Shown here in pieces: positions 5,624-7,846 of a DNA stretch of 7,846 bases. Every line of letters begins with the position of its first letter. Position 1 is the stretch's first letter. Where the stretch lies: NCBI GenBank assembly GCA_027294925.1, contig JAPULM010000296.1, forward strand, positions 1 through 7,846. The letters run 5' to 3'. A model generated the notes under the pieces. The model saw only the letters and a program-made list of their open reading frames with translations, was not told the DNA's origin and made no database searches. The stretch comes from a bacterium (GTDB lineage: Bacteria > Tectomicrobia > Entotheonellia > Entotheonellales > Entotheonellaceae). The position numbers were made by a program, and so were the translations under genes.

Positions 5624-6754
5624 GTGGACCGTATGGTATCAACATCCACCAGCAGTGAAATTCACCTCATGCGGATCAGCAAGCAGTTTCGTACTGGCCG
5701 TAACACCCATCTGTCGGCCCTGAACAATGCTAGCCTGTGGATCCGCCGTGGCCAAACCGTGAGTGTGGTCGGCCCAACAGGTTGCGGTAAGTCCACCTTG
5801 TTACGTGTCGTCGCCGGCCTGGAACAACCGGACAGTGGAAGCGTGACTTTCGATGCGGAAGACGTTAATGAACTCTCGCCAGCCCAACGCGGCATTGGTC
5901 TGGTCTTTCAGAATTATGCGCTTTATCCGCACTTTAAGGTGCGCGGCAATATTGCATTTTATTTCCGACTGCGCCGCTGGCCAGCAGCAGCTATCGATAC
6001 CAAGATACAGGAAACCTCACGAGTCATGGGCCTTGGGTTTGACAAACTTCTCGGCCGTATGCCCGGCAGCCTGTCGGGTGGGGAAAAACAACGGGTGGCC
6101 TTAGCCCGCTGTCTCAGCCACAGCCCTCGCGTGCTACTTCTCGATGAACCCTTTTCCAATCTTGATGCCGCCTTGCGTCTGCAAACCCGTAACGAGGTCA
6201 AAAGACTGGTGGACCACTTCGGCTTAACAACGATATTCGTCACCCATGACCAGAGTGAAGCCGTGGCAATGGGGCATCGCATAGCTGTCATGCGAGACGG
6301 ACAAATTGAGCAAGTCGGAACCTTCCACGAACTGTACCAAGAACCTATCAATATGTTTGTGGCTGGTTTTCTTGGTAGCCCGCCGATGAACTTCTTCCAT
6401 GCACGATGCGATGGGGAAGGCATCGGAATCAAGATGGACAAAACGTGGATACGCTTGCCACGGCCCGAACATCTGCACCCACGGATACCGCATGATGCGC
6501 CTCTAACCATTGGTGTACGGCCCGAACATCTGCAACTGGACAGTTGTGCTGACCCGCAGGGGTTGACTGGCGAAGTCGAAATGGTGCAAGTGTCTTTATC
6601 TGATGCTACTCAGGTTGTGTACCTGCGTCATGGCCAGAGCACCTTCTGCGTCAAAATCGATCTGCACCACGCCGTGCGTCCCCGCCAGACGCTCAAGCTA
6701 AACGTTCTAACAGCCCATATGTACTACTTCGATGAGCATGGCAAACGGCTTTGA
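5624..6754 (+). CDS. MalK/UgpC-like ABC transporter ATP-binding protein, 376 aa
   Basis: This is an ATPase subunit of a CUT1-type carbohydrate or glycerol-phosphate importer. All nucleotide-binding motifs are intact: Walker A GPTGCGKST (50-58), Q-loop Q96 in VFQNYALYPH, signature LSGGE (150-154), Walker B VLLLDEP (170-176) with catalytic E175, D-loop SNLD (178-181) and switch H208 in VTHDQSEA. A C-terminal TOBE/regulatory region of about 140 residues follows, with the IGVRPEHL motif near 296-303. Length is normal for the family. GTG 5624 is preferred as start because GAGGT (5613-5617) is about 7 bases upstream; ATG 5633 would be 16 bases from it. No permease or solute-binding gene is in view: an antitoxin operon lies before it and alanine dehydrogenase after it. 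It is therefore an orphan here, possibly serving permeases encoded elsewhere. The substrate is undetermined. Confidence 0.9.
   Translation: MDRMVSTSTSSEIHLMRISKQFRTGRNTHLSALNNASLWIRRGQTVSVVGPTGCGKSTLLRVVAGLEQPDSGSVTFDAEDVNELSPAQRGIGLVFQNYALYPHFKVRGNIAFYFRLRRWPAAAIDTKIQETSRVMGLGFDKLLGRMPGSLSGGEKQRVALARCLSHSPRVLLLDEPFSNLDAALRLQTRNEVKRLVDHFGLTTIFVTHDQSEAVAMGHRIAVMRDGQIEQVGTFHELYQEPINMFVAGFLGSPPMNFFHARCDGEGIGIKMDKTWIRLPRPEHLHPRIPHDAPLTIGVRPEHLQLDSCADPQGLTGEVEMVQVSLSDATQVVYLRHGQSTFCVKIDLHHAVRPRQTLKLNVLTAHMYYFDEHGKRL
6460..6534 (+). repeat. Exact 18-bp in-frame direct repeat inside the ABC ATPase gene
   Basis: ACGGCCCGAACATCTGCA occurs at 6460-6477 and again at 6517-6534, exactly 57 bases (19 codons) apart. 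Both copies therefore encode R-P-E-H-L, at residues 280-284 and 299-303. The second copy is the conserved family motif (VRPEHL). The first lies in the preceding loop, where the motif is not expected. Confidence 0.85.
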
Positions 6755-6941
6755 ACCCGCCAGACGCAGCGCCGTTGCCCCCTTCTCTGTTCTCACCATC
6801 CTTCTGTCTTTCCTAATCCCCACCCCCGTTTGCTATGCAAGCCCGCCCCAGGGTGGTACAATTTCAGCAAGCGTGAAGGCTCGATTTTGTTATAAACGAA
6901 GTTCTGCCAACGGCGTTTTCGTGAAGGATCGGGGGTCAACC
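6732..6941 (+). other. Open leader frame in phase with ald, containing a signal-peptide-like segment
   Basis: The ald frame is open from the TAA at 6708-6710. The first ATG codons are at 6732 and 6738, inside the last codons of the ABC ATPase gene. The translation has a basic N-region (EPARRSAVAPF), a hydrophobic core (SVLTILLSFLIPTPVCYA) and a possible cleavage site after CYA, then about 34 polar residues that run into ald. The DNA is strongly pyrimidine-rich at 6775-6835. No Shine-Dalgarno precedes either ATG. A conserved N-terminal extension would be very odd for a cytosolic alanine dehydrogenase. Alternatives are a remnant of an exported protein or a chance open frame. Otherwise this gap holds only the candidate ald promoter. 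Confidence 0.4.
6888..6896 (+). promoter_or_regulatory. Extended -10 promoter candidate for ald
   Basis: TG-T-TATAAA forms an extended -10 element about 46 bases before the ald ATG. No good -35 hexamer is seen at the matching distance, which extended -10 promoters tolerate. Confidence 0.4.
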
Positions 6942-7846
6942 ATGCGTATCGGGGTTCCCAAAGAGACCAAAGCGGACGAATATCGTGTTGCCATTGTCCC
7001 TACCGGTGTACGGGTGCTGACGAGTGCTGGTCATCAGGTACTCATTGAACAAGGGGCAGGACGGGGAAGCGGCATTGAGGATGTGGAATTCGAAGTGGCC
7101 GGGGCAACCCTCTGTGCGCAAGAAGATGTCTTTGCCGCCAGTGACATGGTGATGAAAGTAAAAGAACCCCTGCCTGATGAATGGCTGCTACTCCACCCTG
7201 GACAAATTCTCTATGCCTATCTGCATCTGGCGGCAGTTCCCGAACTGACCCATGCGCTACTCGAACAGGAGGTCAGCGCCGTTGCATTCGAGACCATCCA
7301 GGCCGATAATGGTGCGCTGCCGTTGTTAACCCCGATGAGTGAGATCGCCGGACGGATGTCGATTCATGTCGGTGCCAAATGTCTGGAGAAGGAAAATGGT
7401 GGGCGGGGCGTGTTATTGGCCGGTGTTCCCGGCGTTGAACCCGGCAGAGTGGTCATTATCGGCGGCGGCATGGTCGGCATGAATGCTGCCCGTATTGCAG
7501 TGGGGATAGGGGCGGACGTCACCCTTTTCGATGTCAATATTGACCGCCTCCGCTTTCTTGACGGCGTCTTTGCCGGCCGTGTTAAAACACTCATGCCACA
7601 CGAGCAACAGATGCATGACACACTGGCCCACGCCGACTTCGTGGTGGGCGCAGCACTGATACCGGGTGCCCGTACGCCGCATGTGATTAGCCGTACGATG
7701 ATTGGCAAGATGCAGCCTGGCGCGGTCTTTGTCGATGTCTCCATCGACCAAGGTGGCTGTGCCGAGACCTCAAAGCCAACGACGCACAGCGCACCGACGT
7801 ATGTGGTGGACGATGTGGTGCACTACTGTGTGACCAATATGCCGGG
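6942..7846 (+). CDS. ald: Alanine dehydrogenase, N-terminal 301 residues (runs off the right edge)
   Basis: This cytosolic enzyme interconverts L-alanine and pyruvate plus ammonia with NAD+/NADH (EC 1.4.1.1). It begins MRIGVPKETKADEYRVAIVP, the standard family start. Residues lining the pyruvate site are present: R15, K74 (VKVKEPL) and catalytic H95 (YLHLAA). The Rossmann motif is IIGGGMVG (172-179), with the NAD-ribose acid D197 at the end of the next strand. Catalytic D269 lies in VDVSIDQGG. All are offset by one from the well-studied Mycobacterium numbering. The family is about 370 residues, so roughly 70 are missing beyond the window. The AlaDH-like sequence and the SIDQGG block favour Ald over the related transhydrogenase alpha subunit. 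GGGGG at 6931-6935, 6 bases before ATG 6942, supports this start, though the frame is open further upstream. Confidence 0.92.
   Translation, partial: MRIGVPKETKADEYRVAIVPTGVRVLTSAGHQVLIEQGAGRGSGIEDVEFEVAGATLCAQEDVFAASDMVMKVKEPLPDEWLLLHPGQILYAYLHLAAVPELTHALLEQEVSAVAFETIQADNGALPLLTPMSEIAGRMSIHVGAKCLEKENGGRGVLLAGVPGVEPGRVVIIGGGMVGMNAARIAVGIGADVTLFDVNIDRLRFLDGVFAGRVKTLMPHEQQMHDTLAHADFVVGAALIPGARTPHVISRTMIGKMQPGAVFVDVSIDQGGCAETSKPTTHSAPTYVVDDVVHYCVTNMP

Noticed and set aside
5959..6510. 183-codon antisense open frame
   Set aside because: It is the shadow of the ABC ATPase gene, whose motifs are intact on the plus strand. The antisense translation is Arg/Ser-rich with no recognisable domain.
7364..7751. 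Two antisense open frames over the right end
   Set aside because: They are shadows of alanine dehydrogenase. The plus-strand frame carries the full NAD-binding and catalytic motifs.
1..7846. CRISPR array, tRNA or rRNA gene, complete insertion sequence
   Set aside because: No regularly spaced repeats, cloverleaf-like sequence, rRNA stretch or transposase with terminal repeats was seen on either strand by eye.

Overview
The window reads as a bacterial chromosome segment, most likely proteobacterial (perhaps gamma or beta). This rests on the P4-type integrase relic, the SLC13-type permease, the MalK/UgpC-like ATPase and strong Shine-Dalgarno/sigma70-like signals. Base composition is moderate, with a visibly AT-richer patch at about 115-290. 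No rRNA, tRNA or CRISPR array was seen, so the lineage call is inference only.

Region 1 (1-1016) is a graveyard of mobile DNA. At the left edge the minus strand carries a broken piece resembling an FAD-linked (berberine-bridge type) oxidoreductase that continues out of the window. A tyrosine-recombinase relic follows: its start and ribosome site are intact, but codon 9 is TGA and the catalytic domain is missing. It runs almost directly into the C-terminal tail of a serine recombinase. Several palindromes sit upstream of the integrase relic.

Region 2 (1066-4585) holds ordinary accessory metabolic genes. A small cupin (+) converges on a minus-strand DASS/SLC13-type anion permease, with a strong hairpin terminator between them. 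Upstream of the permease on the minus strand lie a VOC (glyoxalase/dioxygenase fold) enzyme with its own promoter and Shine-Dalgarno, and then a DUF2461 protein.

Region 3 (4649-5444) is a complete type II toxin-antitoxin operon (Phd/YefM-like antitoxin and VapC-like PIN toxin, joined by a TAATG overlap). It has a near-consensus promoter flanked by two perfect palindromes that are good autoregulatory operator candidates. A 49-codon open stretch follows the toxin stop in the same frame and looks like a gene remnant.

Region 4 (5624-7846) has an orphan MalK/UgpC-like ABC ATPase with no permease or binding-protein gene in view. It is followed by alanine dehydrogenase (ald), cut by the right edge after 301 codons. 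The ald reading frame stays open 70 codons upstream of its likely start, overlaps the end of the ATPase gene, and includes a stretch resembling a signal peptide.

I see no convincing wholly new multi-gene system. The most unusual items are the in-frame leader in front of ald, the fused recombinase relics, the paired palindromes around the toxin-antitoxin promoter, and an exact 18-bp in-frame repeat inside the ATPase gene.
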